Shown here: positions 16,103 through 24,211 of the stretch, piece by piece
How the letters are laid out: each line of letters starts with the position of its first letter
Position numbering within the stretch: position 1 is the stretch's first letter
NCBI GenBank assembly: GCA_963665735.1
Contig: OY762444.1
Span: forward strand, 1,488,001 to 1,552,000
From: CATOSK01 sp963665735
GTDB taxonomy: Bacteria > Chloroflexota > Dehalococcoidia > Lucifugimonadales > UBA3495
Direction of reading: 5' to 3'
Length of the DNA: 64,000 bases
The notes under the pieces: generated by a model
Told to the model about the DNA's origin: nothing
Database searches by the model: none
The model's input: only the letters and a program-made list of their open reading frames with translations
Translations under genes and position numbers: made by a program

Positions 16103-17485
16103 ATGAATCATGGCTTGCCCAACTCGAATCCGGCTTGGCGGTTCGGCCTGCCCTTCCTGTTGCTGGCTTTGGCCGCCTGCGGGTTTCTGCCCCCCGTACT
16201 ACCGGAAAACTCGGCACCGGACGCAGATAACGTGAGCGTTGACCGTATAACCTACGTGGATTCCGGCGGCGACATCTTTACCATCAACGGCGACGGCACT
16301 TCCCGCCACCAGCTTACCGGCGGGGACGGCGAGCGCGCCGAGGGCGGCCCGGTCGGGTCTTTCATGGCCCAACCCCTGGACGCCTCGGCCAGCGTTTACG
16401 CCTGGCCCACCTGGTCGCCCAACGGGGAACGGTTGGCCGTTTCCAGGGTGCGCGTGGCCCGGGGCCGCAACGCCGAAATCACCGTACAGGTCATGGACGC
16501 CGCTTCCGGCGTGTCGCGCGCGGTGTACGGTGGGGAAGAGTTTACCGGGCTGGTGGCCGACGGCTCTCCCCACTACCTCTACTGGTCTCCCGACAGCCGC
16601 AGCCTGTCCTTTTTGGCGGCTACGCGGGACGGACTGGGCTTGTTTGTGCAGGACACCGAAACCGGAGACCCGGCCATCATGCTGGAGCGGGGCGCGCCCC
16701 TGTATTACAGTTGGAGCGGCGAAGGGGCGTCGCTGGTGGTGCATATCGGGGAGGATGTCAAGCTGTACCGGGAGATTTCGGACCACGCCGCCGCGGAAGT
16801 GTTGGCAACCGGAGCCAGGAACTTCCGCGTTCCCGCCTTCTCTCCCGACGGGCAATGGCTGGCCTACGTGGACGCCACCGGCGAAGGCAACGCCCTTTTC
16901 GTCGCCGAGGTCAACGACCTGGAACGGCCCCAACGCCTGACCGACGTTGGCGAGTTTTCCGCCTTCATGTGGTCGCCCACCGGGGCGGAGTTGGCGGTGG
17001 CAGACCAGGACGGCCCCGGCTCGGGCTTTGACCGTCTCCGCATCGTGTCCGCCGGCGGGGGGCGACCGTGGGGACTGCCAACCACCCCGGAAGAAGTCAC
17101 CGACCAACCCCTGCTGGCTTTTTACTGGGCGCCCGACGGACGGCGCATCGCCTGGGTGGGCCTTGACCGAGAGGAAAGACGGTTTCACTGGAACGTATCG
17201 TCGGTGTCTCCCAACCCCGGCCCCGCCGCTCCGGAGTTGTTCACCTTCCACCCGACGCGGGAAGTGCTGACGATGCTGACCTACTTTGACCAGTACGCCT
17301 ACTCTCATTCGCCCTGGTCGCCCGACAGCACCCGGCTGGTGGTGGCCGGCAGTCTGGCCCCGCCCTTCGAGCGGCGCAACGGCCACACCCCCACCGGCGC
17401 GCGAGTGTACGTGATTGACGCCGCCGGAATCACCCCACCCCAGGAAATCGCCGAAGGCACTTTGGCTTTCTGGTCGTGGAATTGA
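16103..17485 (+). CDS. Lipoprotein with TolB-like beta-propeller repeats
   Basis: A 460-residue secreted lipoprotein. The signal peptide ends in the lipobox LALAAC-G (Cys near residue 26). The rest is a WD40-like/PD40 propeller: repeated SPDxxxL and W(S/A)P blades such as WPTWSPNGERLAV, WSPDSRSLSFLA, FSPDGQWLAYVD, WSPTGAELAVADQDG and WAPDGRRIAWVG. Such propellers bind proteins or peptidoglycan in the cell envelope. The ATG at 16103 is preferred over the TTG one codon earlier. The following lipoprotein gene starts about 30 bases after the stop, so the two are likely one operon. Confidence 0.82.
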   Translation: MNHGLPNSNPAWRFGLPFLLLALAACGFLPPVLPENSAPDADNVSVDRITYVDSGGDIFTINGDGTSRHQLTGGDGERAEGGPVGSFMAQPLDASASVYAWPTWSPNGERLAVSRVRVARGRNAEITVQVMDAASGVSRAVYGGEEFTGLVADGSPHYLYWSPDSRSLSFLAATRDGLGLFVQDTETGDPAIMLERGAPLYYSWSGEGASLVVHIGEDVKLYREISDHAAAEVLATGARNFRVPAFSPDGQWLAYVDATGEGNALFVAEVNDLERPQRLTDVGEFSAFMWSPTGAELAVADQDGPGSGFDRLRIVSAGGGRPWGLPTTPEEVTDQPLLAFYWAPDGRRIAWVGLDREERRFHWNVSSVSPNPGPAAPELFTFHPTREVLTMLTYFDQYAYSHSPWSPDSTRLVVAGSLAPPFERRNGHTPTGARVYVIDAAGITPPQEIAEGTLAFWSWN

Positions 17486-17517
17486 CCCCGGCCCTTGCTG
17501 CGCCTTTGACCCCCGCC

Positions 17518-18237
17518 ATGTCCATCAGACCCCGACTCTTTTCGTTGGCCTTGCTGGTCATGGCTATGGCCCTGGCTTGCAGTTCTCCGCCGGTTCCAAC
17601 CCCTACCCCCACGCCTACGCCGCCCCCGGATCCCCGGCAAATCCTGGACAACGCCGCCGGGCAAGTGACTTCCCTGGAGTACGTGCGGTTTGACCTGCAA
17701 CACCTGGAAGGCACGACTCAACTGCTGCCGGGAATCGAAATGACCCGCGCCCACGGCGTTGCCGACTTGCCAGGGGATAAATTCCGGCTGACCTTGGAGG
17801 CCCAAGCCGCCGGCGCCTACCTGGAATTGGAGGTTGCCGTGCTGGAGGATGAGTCCTACATGACCAACTTCCTTACCGGACAATGGCAGCAGGTGGCGCC
17901 GGACACGCTGCCCTTCGACTTTTCCAACCTGGGGGAAGACCTGGCCCGAATCCTGACCTTGGTGCAAGCCCCCACCCTGTCCGGCCAAGAGCGTTTGGAA
18001 GATTACGATACTTACCGCATCAAGGGACGGGTGGACTCCGGCGACTTGGCATCGCTGGTTCCCACCGCCGCCCCCGGTTTCGACGTTGACCTGGACTTGT
18101 GGATTGACGGCTCCGAGGGCTGGCTGCTGCGGGTGGAAATGAACGGGCAGGTTGTCCCTTCCGACACCCCGGAAACGGCCCGCTTGCTGATTCTTGACGG
18201 CATCAATCAGCCAGTAGAAGTCCCTCGCCCGGAGTAA
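17518..18237 (+). CDS. LppX/LprAFG-like lipoprotein
   Basis: A 239-residue lipoprotein: signal peptide, lipobox MALAC-S (Cys near 21), a short Pro-Thr linker (PVPTPTPTPTPPP), then one domain resembling LppX/LprA/LprF/LprG. In mycobacteria these carry lipids through the envelope in a hydrophobic cavity. Typical features are LDNAAGQVTSLEYVRFDL after the linker, a GVADLPGDKF strand and a closing LDLWIDGSEGWLLRVEM. A GTG at 17476, overlapping the previous stop, is possible, but ATG 17518 begins a normal signal peptide. It probably shares a transcript with the propeller lipoprotein and the DHA2 exporter, 12 bases downstream. Confidence 0.75.
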   Translation: MSIRPRLFSLALLVMAMALACSSPPVPTPTPTPTPPPDPRQILDNAAGQVTSLEYVRFDLQHLEGTTQLLPGIEMTRAHGVADLPGDKFRLTLEAQAAGAYLELEVAVLEDESYMTNFLTGQWQQVAPDTLPFDFSNLGEDLARILTLVQAPTLSGQERLEDYDTYRIKGRVDSGDLASLVPTAAPGFDVDLDLWIDGSEGWLLRVEMNGQVVPSDTPETARLLILDGINQPVEVPRPE

Positions 18238-18249
18238 ACCGGGCAAACC

Positions 18250-19758
18250 GTGAACGCCCCTACCTCCATGCGCCGGCCCGATGCAACCCCCAACGCAACC
18301 CTGGTGCTGTCCGTGGTTTGCCTGGGCGCGCTGGTTACGGCCCTGGACCAGACCGTCGTTGTCACCGCGCTGCCCAGCGTGATGCTGGACTTGAAGGTTC
18401 CCATCACCCAGCTTGACCGGGTTTCATGGGTTGTCACCGCCTACCTGCTGGGCTACACCGTCGCCATGCCGCTGCTGGGCCGGCTGGCCGACGTTTACGG
18501 CTACCCGATGGTTTATCAAGCCGCTTTGGTGGTCTTTACCGTCGGCACGGCGCTGGTGGCCCTGTCACCCAACCTGGAGTGGATGATTGCGGCGCGGGTG
18601 GTGCAGGCTGTGGGCGGCGGCGCAACGGTGCCTATCGGCATGGCCCTGGCCGCCGGGCTGATGCCCCCGGAGCGGCGGGGCTTGGCCCTGGGGCTGGTCG
18701 GCGGAGCGGCGGAGGCCGGTTCCATGCTTGGCCCCATCTACGGGGGAGCAATCGTCGAACTGTCGGGCTGGCGGTGGATTTTCTGGCTCAATATACCCCA
18801 AGCGGCCTTGTTGTTCCTGGCTTTATTCCGGCTGCCCAACCGCCCGGACCGCAGTATCCCGGTGGATTTTACGGGCGGGCTGCTGCTGGCCGCCGCGCTG
18901 CTGGCGTTGTCGCTGGCCGTTTCCCGCGGCAGCCTGTTCACCGGGTTTGCCCCCCTGCCCGTTGCGCTGTTGGGGTTGGGGCTGCTGCTGACCGCCGGCC
19001 TGGCAGCGCATCAGTCCAGGGCCAAAGCGCCCCTGCTGCCCCGGTTTGTCTTTCGCTCCCCGGTCTTTGTGTCCGCCAACGCGACTCAACTGCTGGTGGG
19101 TGTGGCCCTGATTATCGCGATGGTGACGGTTCCGTTGATGGCGAATACCGTCATGGGGAAAGACCCTTTCACCGGCGCGCTGTGGCTGCTGCGCATGACC
19201 GCAGCCATACCCGCCGGCGCGGTGGTGGGCGGGCTGGCCGTATCCCGCGCCGGGGTGCGCCCGGTAACGCTGACCGGGCTGGCCCTCACCGCCGTGGGGC
19301 TGTTACTGGTCAGCCGTTGGCCCATCGGGATTGCGGAACCGGCCCTGACCGTGCATCTAGTCTTGACCGGATTGGGGTTCGGGCTGGTCATTGCGCCCAT
19401 CCTTACCCGCGCCCTGGACGCCGTGGCGGAAAACAGCCGGGGCGCCGCCGCCGCCCTGGTGGTGGTCTCCCGCATGATGGGCATGACCCTGGGATTGGCG
19501 GCCCTTTCCGCCTGGGGCGTCGAGCATTTCCAGGTGTTGACCGCCGGGCTGGAAATACCGCTGCCCCAACCCGGCGAATCCGCGGCCGCGGCGCAAACCC
19601 GGCTGCTGGAATACAACCGGCAGTTGACCCACGCCGGCTTGACCCTGTTCCAAAACTTTTTCCGCGTCGCCGCCTGTGTTACGCTGGCGGCGTTCATACC
19701 CGCCCTGCTAATGCGGGAGGGCCGACGGCCATCCGAGGGCTTTTCACCCCCATCCTAA
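18250..19758 (+). CDS. DHA2-family MFS multidrug exporter (EmrB/QacA type)
   Basis: A 502-residue, about 14-helix major facilitator. The diagnostic N-terminal LVTALDQTVVVTALPSV (near 34-50), SWVVTAYLLGYTVAMPLLGRL (near 62) and the QAVGGGATVPIGMAL motif C region near 120 place it in the drug:H+ antiporter-2 branch. It exports hydrophobic compounds using the proton gradient. The start is GTG at 18250, 12 bases after the LppX-like gene. In mycobacteria and other bacteria LprG-type lipoproteins are paired with an MFS exporter, so this pairing supports a shared lipid or drug export role (inference). Confidence 0.88.
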   Translation: MNAPTSMRRPDATPNATLVLSVVCLGALVTALDQTVVVTALPSVMLDLKVPITQLDRVSWVVTAYLLGYTVAMPLLGRLADVYGYPMVYQAALVVFTVGTALVALSPNLEWMIAARVVQAVGGGATVPIGMALAAGLMPPERRGLALGLVGGAAEAGSMLGPIYGGAIVELSGWRWIFWLNIPQAALLFLALFRLPNRPDRSIPVDFTGGLLLAAALLALSLAVSRGSLFTGFAPLPVALLGLGLLLTAGLAAHQSRAKAPLLPRFVFRSPVFVSANATQLLVGVALIIAMVTVPLMANTVMGKDPFTGALWLLRMTAAIPAGAVVGGLAVSRAGVRPVTLTGLALTAVGLLLVSRWPIGIAEPALTVHLVLTGLGFGLVIAPILTRALDAVAENSRGAAAALVVVSRMMGMTLGLAALSAWGVEHFQVLTAGLEIPLPQPGESAAAAQTRLLEYNRQLTHAGLTLFQNFFRVAACVTLAAFIPALLMREGRRPSEGFSPPS

Positions 19759-19783
19759 CCTTCCCCCGTCAAGGGGGAAGGGA
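19745..19783. repeat. Repeat family C, copy 2
   Basis: CACCCCCATCCTAACC followed by TTCCCCCGTC and AAGGGGGAAGG; it overlaps the end of the exporter gene, so the last codons of that protein derive from the repeat. Confidence 0.65.
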
Positions 19784-19812
19784 CTGGATTCCGGCTTTCG
19801 CTGGAATGACGG
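19784..19812. repeat. Repeat family A, right arm only (copy 3)
   Basis: CTGGATTCCGGC, TTTCGCTGG, AATGACGG: a solo right arm directly abutting family C. Confidence 0.7.
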
Positions 19813-19863
19813 TAGCTCCTTACATGGTTTTTGACCCCCATCCGACAATCCGCAGGTACTTGA

Positions 19864-20721
19864 ATGGAACTCAAACAACTGGGACACACCGGGGTCATGC
19901 TGCCGGAAATCGGGCTGGGCACCTGGAAATACTCCGGGGGCAGCGCGCCGTTGCAGCGTGGAATTGAGCTGGGGGCCTTCCTGATTGACACCGCCGAGAT
20001 GTACCGCACCGAAGACCAGGTAGGGCGGGCCGTCAAGGGGATGCGCGACCGGGTGTTTATCGCCACCAAGGTTCTGGGCGGCCACCTGCGCTATTCCCAG
20101 GTCTTGCGGGCCGCCGAGGGCAGCCTGCGCCTGCTGGAAACCGACTACATTGACCTGTACCAGATACACTGGCCCAACTCCAGCGTTCCCATCGCGGAGA
20201 CTATGAAGGCGATGGAAGAGTTGGCCGATTCGGGCATGGTCAAATACATCGGGGTCAGCAACTTTTCCCGGCGCGAATTGGAAGAGGCCCAGGCCGCCAT
20301 GAACAACCACCCCATCGTGTCCAACCAGGTGCTTTACAACCTGAAACGCCGCAAAATCGAGGAGGAACTGCTGCCCTACTGCCAGCGCAACGATATAACC
20401 GTGCTGGCCTACACGCCCCTGGCCAGCGGAGACTTGACCGGCCCGGCCCCGGCCAACTCCGGCGGGCAGCGCAGAAACATCCGCCGGGCCGCCGGCAAGC
20501 TGCTGGGCCGGGGACGGCAGCGGGATGTCCTGCAAGCCCTGGCCGGGGAAACCGGCAAAACCCCGGCGCAAGTTGCCCTGAACTGGTGTACCTCCCGCCC
20601 CAACGTCATCGCCATTCCCAAGTCCAACAGCGTCGCCCGCACCGAGGAAAATTGCGGCGCCTCCGGCTGGCGGCTGACACCGACGCAAGTTGAGCAGTTA
20701 GACCAAGCCTTCCCGCGTTAG
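19864..20721 (+). CDS. Aldo/keto reductase
   Basis: A 285-residue NADPH-dependent aldo/keto reductase. The catalytic tetrad is visible: Asp and Tyr in LIDTAEMYRTED (near 41), Lys in VFIATKVLGG (near 66) and His in IDLYQIHWPNSS (near 100). The cofactor segment NVIAIPKSNSVARTEENCGA near 240 binds the 2'-phosphate of NADPH. It reduces aldehydes or ketones in the cytosol; the physiological substrate is unknown. A single gene between repeat-filled gaps. Confidence 0.9.
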   Translation: MELKQLGHTGVMLPEIGLGTWKYSGGSAPLQRGIELGAFLIDTAEMYRTEDQVGRAVKGMRDRVFIATKVLGGHLRYSQVLRAAEGSLRLLETDYIDLYQIHWPNSSVPIAETMKAMEELADSGMVKYIGVSNFSRRELEEAQAAMNNHPIVSNQVLYNLKRRKIEEELLPYCQRNDITVLAYTPLASGDLTGPAPANSGGQRRNIRRAAGKLLGRGRQRDVLQALAGETGKTPAQVALNWCTSRPNVIAIPKSNSVARTEENCGASGWRLTPTQVEQLDQAFPR

Positions 20722-20751
20722 AAAGTGTCCCCAACGGATGTCTGTTGGCGT

Positions 20752-20801
20752 CCCAACCCAACCTTCCCCCTGGTTGCGGCTAGGGTTAATATGGGGGTCA
20801 A
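20752..20801. repeat. Repeat family C, copy 3 (diverged)
   Basis: CCCAACCCAACCTTCCCCC...GGCTAGGGTTAATATGGGGGTC, a weaker match to the other copies. Confidence 0.5.
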
Positions 20802-20839
20802 AACCGGGTTGTTACAAATCCCCAAGGAAAGGAATTGTT

Positions 20840-21262
20840 ATGGAATTTGAACAGACCAAGGAGTTTCTCCGCAGCAACCACCGGGGCGTGGTGACGACAT
20901 TCCAGCGCAACGGCGCGGCCCAGTCCAGCATCGTGGTTTGCGGGGCCTATCAGGACTACATGGCCCTGGTGTCGGTGCGGGGCCGCTCGGCCAAGGTGCG
21001 CAACCTGCGCCGCGACCCCCGCTGCACCGTCACCGCCACCGCCGCCGACTGGAGGCAGTACGTGGTGGTGGAAGGCCAGGCGACGCTGATGGACTACCGC
21101 AACACCGACCCGGAGGAAATGCGGGTCAAGCTGCGGGAGGTTTTCATGGTTTGCGGCGACCACGAACACCCGGATTGGGAAGAGTACGACCGGGCCATGG
21201 TAGAGCAGGACGCGGTAATCATCCTGGTAACACCGGAGCGGGTTTACGGGTTGCTGCGCTAG
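20840..21262 (+). CDS. PPOX-class flavin/F420-dependent oxidoreductase
   Basis: A 140-residue split-barrel protein of the pyridoxamine-phosphate-oxidase-like superfamily. RGVVTTFQRNGAAQSSIV (near 15), the SVRGRSAKVRNLRRDPRCTV segment (near 46-65) and VVEGQATLMD (near 76) match the F420- or FMN-binding members (TIGR03618-like). The ATG at 20840 has an AAGGAAAGG ribosome site. Its stop overlaps the stop of the convergent MaoC-like gene by four bases. Substrate unknown. Confidence 0.82.
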   Translation: MEFEQTKEFLRSNHRGVVTTFQRNGAAQSSIVVCGAYQDYMALVSVRGRSAKVRNLRRDPRCTVTATAADWRQYVVVEGQATLMDYRNTDPEEMRVKLREVFMVCGDHEHPDWEEYDRAMVEQDAVIILVTPERVYGLLR

Positions 21263-22230
21263 AACGCCATTGTCGCGTCGGCCAGGCAGACCAACTCGCC
21301 CCGCTGGTTGATGCCCTTGACCCGGCAGTCCACCAACTTCTTGCCGTCGTCTTCCCGCTTGCCCGTAACCTCTCCCTGGAAGACCACCGTATCACCGGAG
21401 CGGAAGGGGGTTATGGCCCGCATCAACAGGGAACCGCCGTCGTAAAAGGCGGTCAAGGGGAAGGATTGCTGCAACATTTGGTCAACGTAGGACATGGTGG
21501 CCGGGCCGGCGTTGACGATGCCGCCAAAGATGTTTTGCCGGGCGAACTCTTCGTCGGTGTGGATGTTGCTGGGGCTGGCCTTGCCGGCCAGCCGGAAATC
21601 GTTTTTGGCGTTAATCACTTCCCGGCTCTCGGTGATGCTCAGCGACGCCAGTTGGTCGCCGACGGCCGCATCGTCAAAAGACTTGAACCCCGCCGCCGGC
21701 GTTGAATCCGCCGACGGCCCGGTATCCGTTGGCTGCGGATTGGATGGAGGCTCGCCGGCCGAATCGCGTTGGCCCCTGGCGTACTCGAAGATGCAAGTGT
21801 AGTCGTACTCCGCCACTTTGACGCCGGCCTGGTTGACGCATTCCACCCGGAAGGTGACGAATTTGCTGCCCCGCCGCGCGTACTTTTCCAGCACCCGGCG
21901 GTTGCCGGTGATGGTGTCTCCGGCGCATACGGGAGCGAACCAACGGGCCTCGCACTTGGCGAAGGGGGTCTGCCGCCGGGCCGTTTGCGACTGCTCGACC
22001 GCCACAAACCCGTTGGCCTCGGCGATGTCGTCCCGCATCAACGGCGCATAACTCAACGCCATCGTAGGCATGGCCGGACTGCCGGGGCGCTGATACGCCG
22101 GGTTGGGGTTCTGCGACAGCCGGGCGTACTCGGCGATGTTGTCCGCCGTAATTTGCACCACCGTGGGCCGTCCCGCCTGGCCCGGTTCTACCGCGTCATA
22201 CTCCCAAAGTTTTTCCTGCAACTCGGTCAT
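21259..22230 (-). CDS. Two-domain MaoC-like (hot-dog) dehydratase
   Basis: A 323-residue protein with two hot-dog domains joined by a disordered Pro/Ser/Thr linker (about residues 150-180). The second domain keeps the MaoC pattern NDFRLAGKASPSNIHTDEEFAR followed by FGGIVNAGPATMSYVDQML, in which the Asp/His dyad seen in R-specific enoyl-CoA hydratases lies. The first domain (PNPAYQRPGSPAMPTMALSY) is degenerate and probably structural. Likely role: hydration of an enoyl-CoA in fatty-acid or aromatic-acid catabolism. The canonical HxxxD is altered, so binding without catalysis is possible. Confidence 0.72.
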   Translation of the reverse strand: MTELQEKLWEYDAVEPGQAGRPTVVQITADNIAEYARLSQNPNPAYQRPGSPAMPTMALSYAPLMRDDIAEANGFVAVEQSQTARRQTPFAKCEARWFAPVCAGDTITGNRRVLEKYARRGSKFVTFRVECVNQAGVKVAEYDYTCIFEYARGQRDSAGEPPSNPQPTDTGPSADSTPAAGFKSFDDAAVGDQLASLSITESREVINAKNDFRLAGKASPSNIHTDEEFARQNIFGGIVNAGPATMSYVDQMLQQSFPLTAFYDGGSLLMRAITPFRSGDTVVFQGEVTGKREDDGKKLVDCRVKGINQRGELVCLADATMAF

Positions 22231-22271
22231 GGCCCGTCTCCTGAAGGATGTTGGATGGGGAAATACCCCTC

Positions 22272-22296
22272 AATCCCCCTTTACGAAAGGGGGATT
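22272..22296. repeat. Repeat family D palindrome, copy 1
   Basis: AATCCCCCTTTACG and AAAGGGGGATT, a short hairpin between two minus-strand genes. Confidence 0.65.
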
Positions 22297-22307
22297 GGTT
22301 GGCAGCC

Positions 22308-22796
22308 TTAAAACTCCGGCATTTGCCCGATGGCGCTGCGGAGGGTGGCGATGAAACTGCCCGACCTTTCGTAGCTCACCCGCCAATACTTTTCGGCCTG
22401 CTTGGGCATACTCCGGGCCTGCAACTGGAAGTAGCCGGGCTTGCCCCTGGCTCCGATGTAAAGGAATGCCCCGCCCAACGGCACGGTCAATATCGCGCTG
22501 ATGGGCAGTATCGGCATCATCAGCAGTCCTAGAATTACCAGGGCCGCCCCCAACGCCAGGGCGGGATGGTTGGCGCGGCGCACCATGTCCACCGAGGCCA
22601 GGTCGGCGTAAGAAATTTCCAGCAGATGCCCCCGGCTGGGGCCGTCGGGCGGGTCCAGCCGCACCACCCGGTAGTTGGTGGCGTAAAAGGGCGCAAAGGA
22701 ACTTAACAGCCGTTCCGACGACGCCAGGTAGTGGTGTATGTTGGGCCGGTCAGGACGTTGATGCGTAGAACCGGCCGGCCCATCGGTTTCTTCCAT
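22308..22796 (-). CDS. Membrane protein with bacterial PH-like domain
   Basis: A 162-residue protein. A strand-rich segment (FYATNYRVVRLDP, then LEISYADLASVDMVRR, about residues 38-76) looks like the bacterial pleckstrin-homology-like bPH2 fold. It is interrupted by two hydrophobic helices (about 80-115: ALALGAALVILGLLMMPILP and a second), after which strands resume (GYFQLQARS). Such proteins are often membrane-associated and of unknown role. There is no operon partner; the gap to the next gene upstream carries a family B palindrome. Confidence 0.55.
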   Translation of the reverse strand: MEETDGPAGSTHQRPDRPNIHHYLASSERLLSSFAPFYATNYRVVRLDPPDGPSRGHLLEISYADLASVDMVRRANHPALALGAALVILGLLMMPILPISAILTVPLGGAFLYIGARGKPGYFQLQARSMPKQAEKYWRVSYERSGSFIATLRSAIGQMPEF

Positions 22797-22898
22797 TTGT
22801 ACCCGAACTAAACCCGCAGAAATTTGCCGCCAAGTATGCCCAAACCGCGCTGCCTTGACAAGACAAACGCAAGGTTAACGTCCCGTGCCATTCACCGG

Positions 22899-22926
22899 GT
22901 AGGGGCGCACGGCCATGCGCCCCTAC
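22899..22926. repeat. Repeat family B palindrome, copy 2
   Basis: Same 28-base palindrome as copy 1 with one central change (CCATG for CCGTG). Confidence 0.85.
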
Positions 22927-22989
22927 GTTGCCATCGTCTTGGGCCGTCGGCAGGGCCGTTTCGTTTCCCGGGGGTGTGGTTCCGGGCGG

Positions 22990-24189
22990 TTAATGGGCTA
23001 CCCGGATGATGCCGTACATATGCCGGTACAGTTTTAACGCCTCCGCCGCCAGGTGGCGCCAACTGCGTCCGCCGCCGGGCCGGACGTGCTCGAAAATGCT
23101 GGTTTCGGTGTAGCGGAAGTTGTCGCGTTCCGCCACGGCCTCGGCCAACCGCCGGGACTCGGCCACCGGGATAACCTTGTCTCCCCGGTCGTGCATCACC
23201 GTCAACCGGGCCTTCAAGTCGCCAATATGCGCGCTGGGGGAAATGCGGGTCAAGTTCCGTTGGAAGTCCTCCGGCATCGCGTCCAGCAATTCCTCCGCTT
23301 CTGCCGGAGAAGGCGCGGCCAGCAGGCCGGCTACCGTCCTGGCTCCCGGCGACAGCGCCGCCAATTCCGCCGACGTGGGGTTGGCGTCGCCACTGACAAA
23401 CCATCGCTGCAAGTCGGCCCGTTCCGCCGCGTCTTGCACCGTCTCCAGCAGTTCATTGGCGAACACCCGGCGGGTCAACTGGTCAACCGCCCAGGGTTGC
23501 TGCCCATCGTCCAGTTCGGTGGTGCCGCTGGCAATCTGCAAGAAAAAGCCCTTGGCGTCATAAAAGGCCCCGAAGGGATTTATGAACAGCACATCATCGT
23601 TAATCCGTTGGTCGGAGGCCGCCACCATGACAAAAGACCCGCCCACCGAAACGCCGCCCATGCCTACCCTTTCCGGGTCAACGTAGTCCTGTTCCCGCAG
23701 GTACTTGAAGGCCCAGACCAGGTTTTCCACTTCCTCCGGGTCAACATTGGCCTGCAAACCCATCGTTGGTGACCAGTGAATCATCACCACGAAACCCGCC
23801 CGGGACAGGGCGTTGCCCAGGTTCACCACGTCGGCGTCATCCCTGCCGGCGGCGTTGGCCCCGAGGAAAAACAGGACGGTGGCGCGGGGGTGTCCGTCCG
23901 GCGCCCGGTAAACGTCGGCCACCCCTTGACCCCGCGCCGTGGGGTAGGTCACTTCCTCCCGCAGCGGCGTGGCGGTAAGCCATTCCTGGGGTTTTACCGG
24001 AACGTCCAGCATTTGCGATACGAAAAGGCCGGTATGCAGGCCGGTTTTCAACGGAGGAACCCAGGTAAAACCCATAACCACCACCGCCGCCAGCAAACAC
24101 GCGATAGAAACCAGCCGGAAAAAACAGCCCGGCCGGCCCCAGAAGGCGCGGAATTTTCCCAACCACGATTTCAACGATTTCACCAGCAA
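22990..24189 (-). CDS. Membrane-anchored alpha/beta hydrolase
   Basis: A 399-residue hydrolase. One N-terminal transmembrane helix (about residues 22-42) anchors it, probably with the domain outside. The fold starts at ATVLFFLGANAAGRDDADVV. The nucleophile elbow is GVSVGGS (Ser near 180), a candidate acid lies in HDRGDKVIPV near 340, and the catalytic His is probably in SIFEHVRPGGG near 372. It is an esterase or lipase-like enzyme, but nothing identifies its substrate. It is followed on the same strand by the PH-like protein and preceded by the MFS carrier (about 20 bases away), so it may be co-transcribed with the latter. Confidence 0.78.
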   Translation of the reverse strand: MLVKSLKSWLGKFRAFWGRPGCFFRLVSIACLLAAVVVMGFTWVPPLKTGLHTGLFVSQMLDVPVKPQEWLTATPLREEVTYPTARGQGVADVYRAPDGHPRATVLFFLGANAAGRDDADVVNLGNALSRAGFVVMIHWSPTMGLQANVDPEEVENLVWAFKYLREQDYVDPERVGMGGVSVGGSFVMVAASDQRINDDVLFINPFGAFYDAKGFFLQIASGTTELDDGQQPWAVDQLTRRVFANELLETVQDAAERADLQRWFVSGDANPTSAELAALSPGARTVAGLLAAPSPAEAEELLDAMPEDFQRNLTRISPSAHIGDLKARLTVMHDRGDKVIPVAESRRLAEAVAERDNFRYTETSIFEHVRPGGGRSWRHLAAEALKLYRHMYGIIRVAH

Positions 24190-24211
24190 CCAACCATCAG
24201 CCGGCCCGTCA

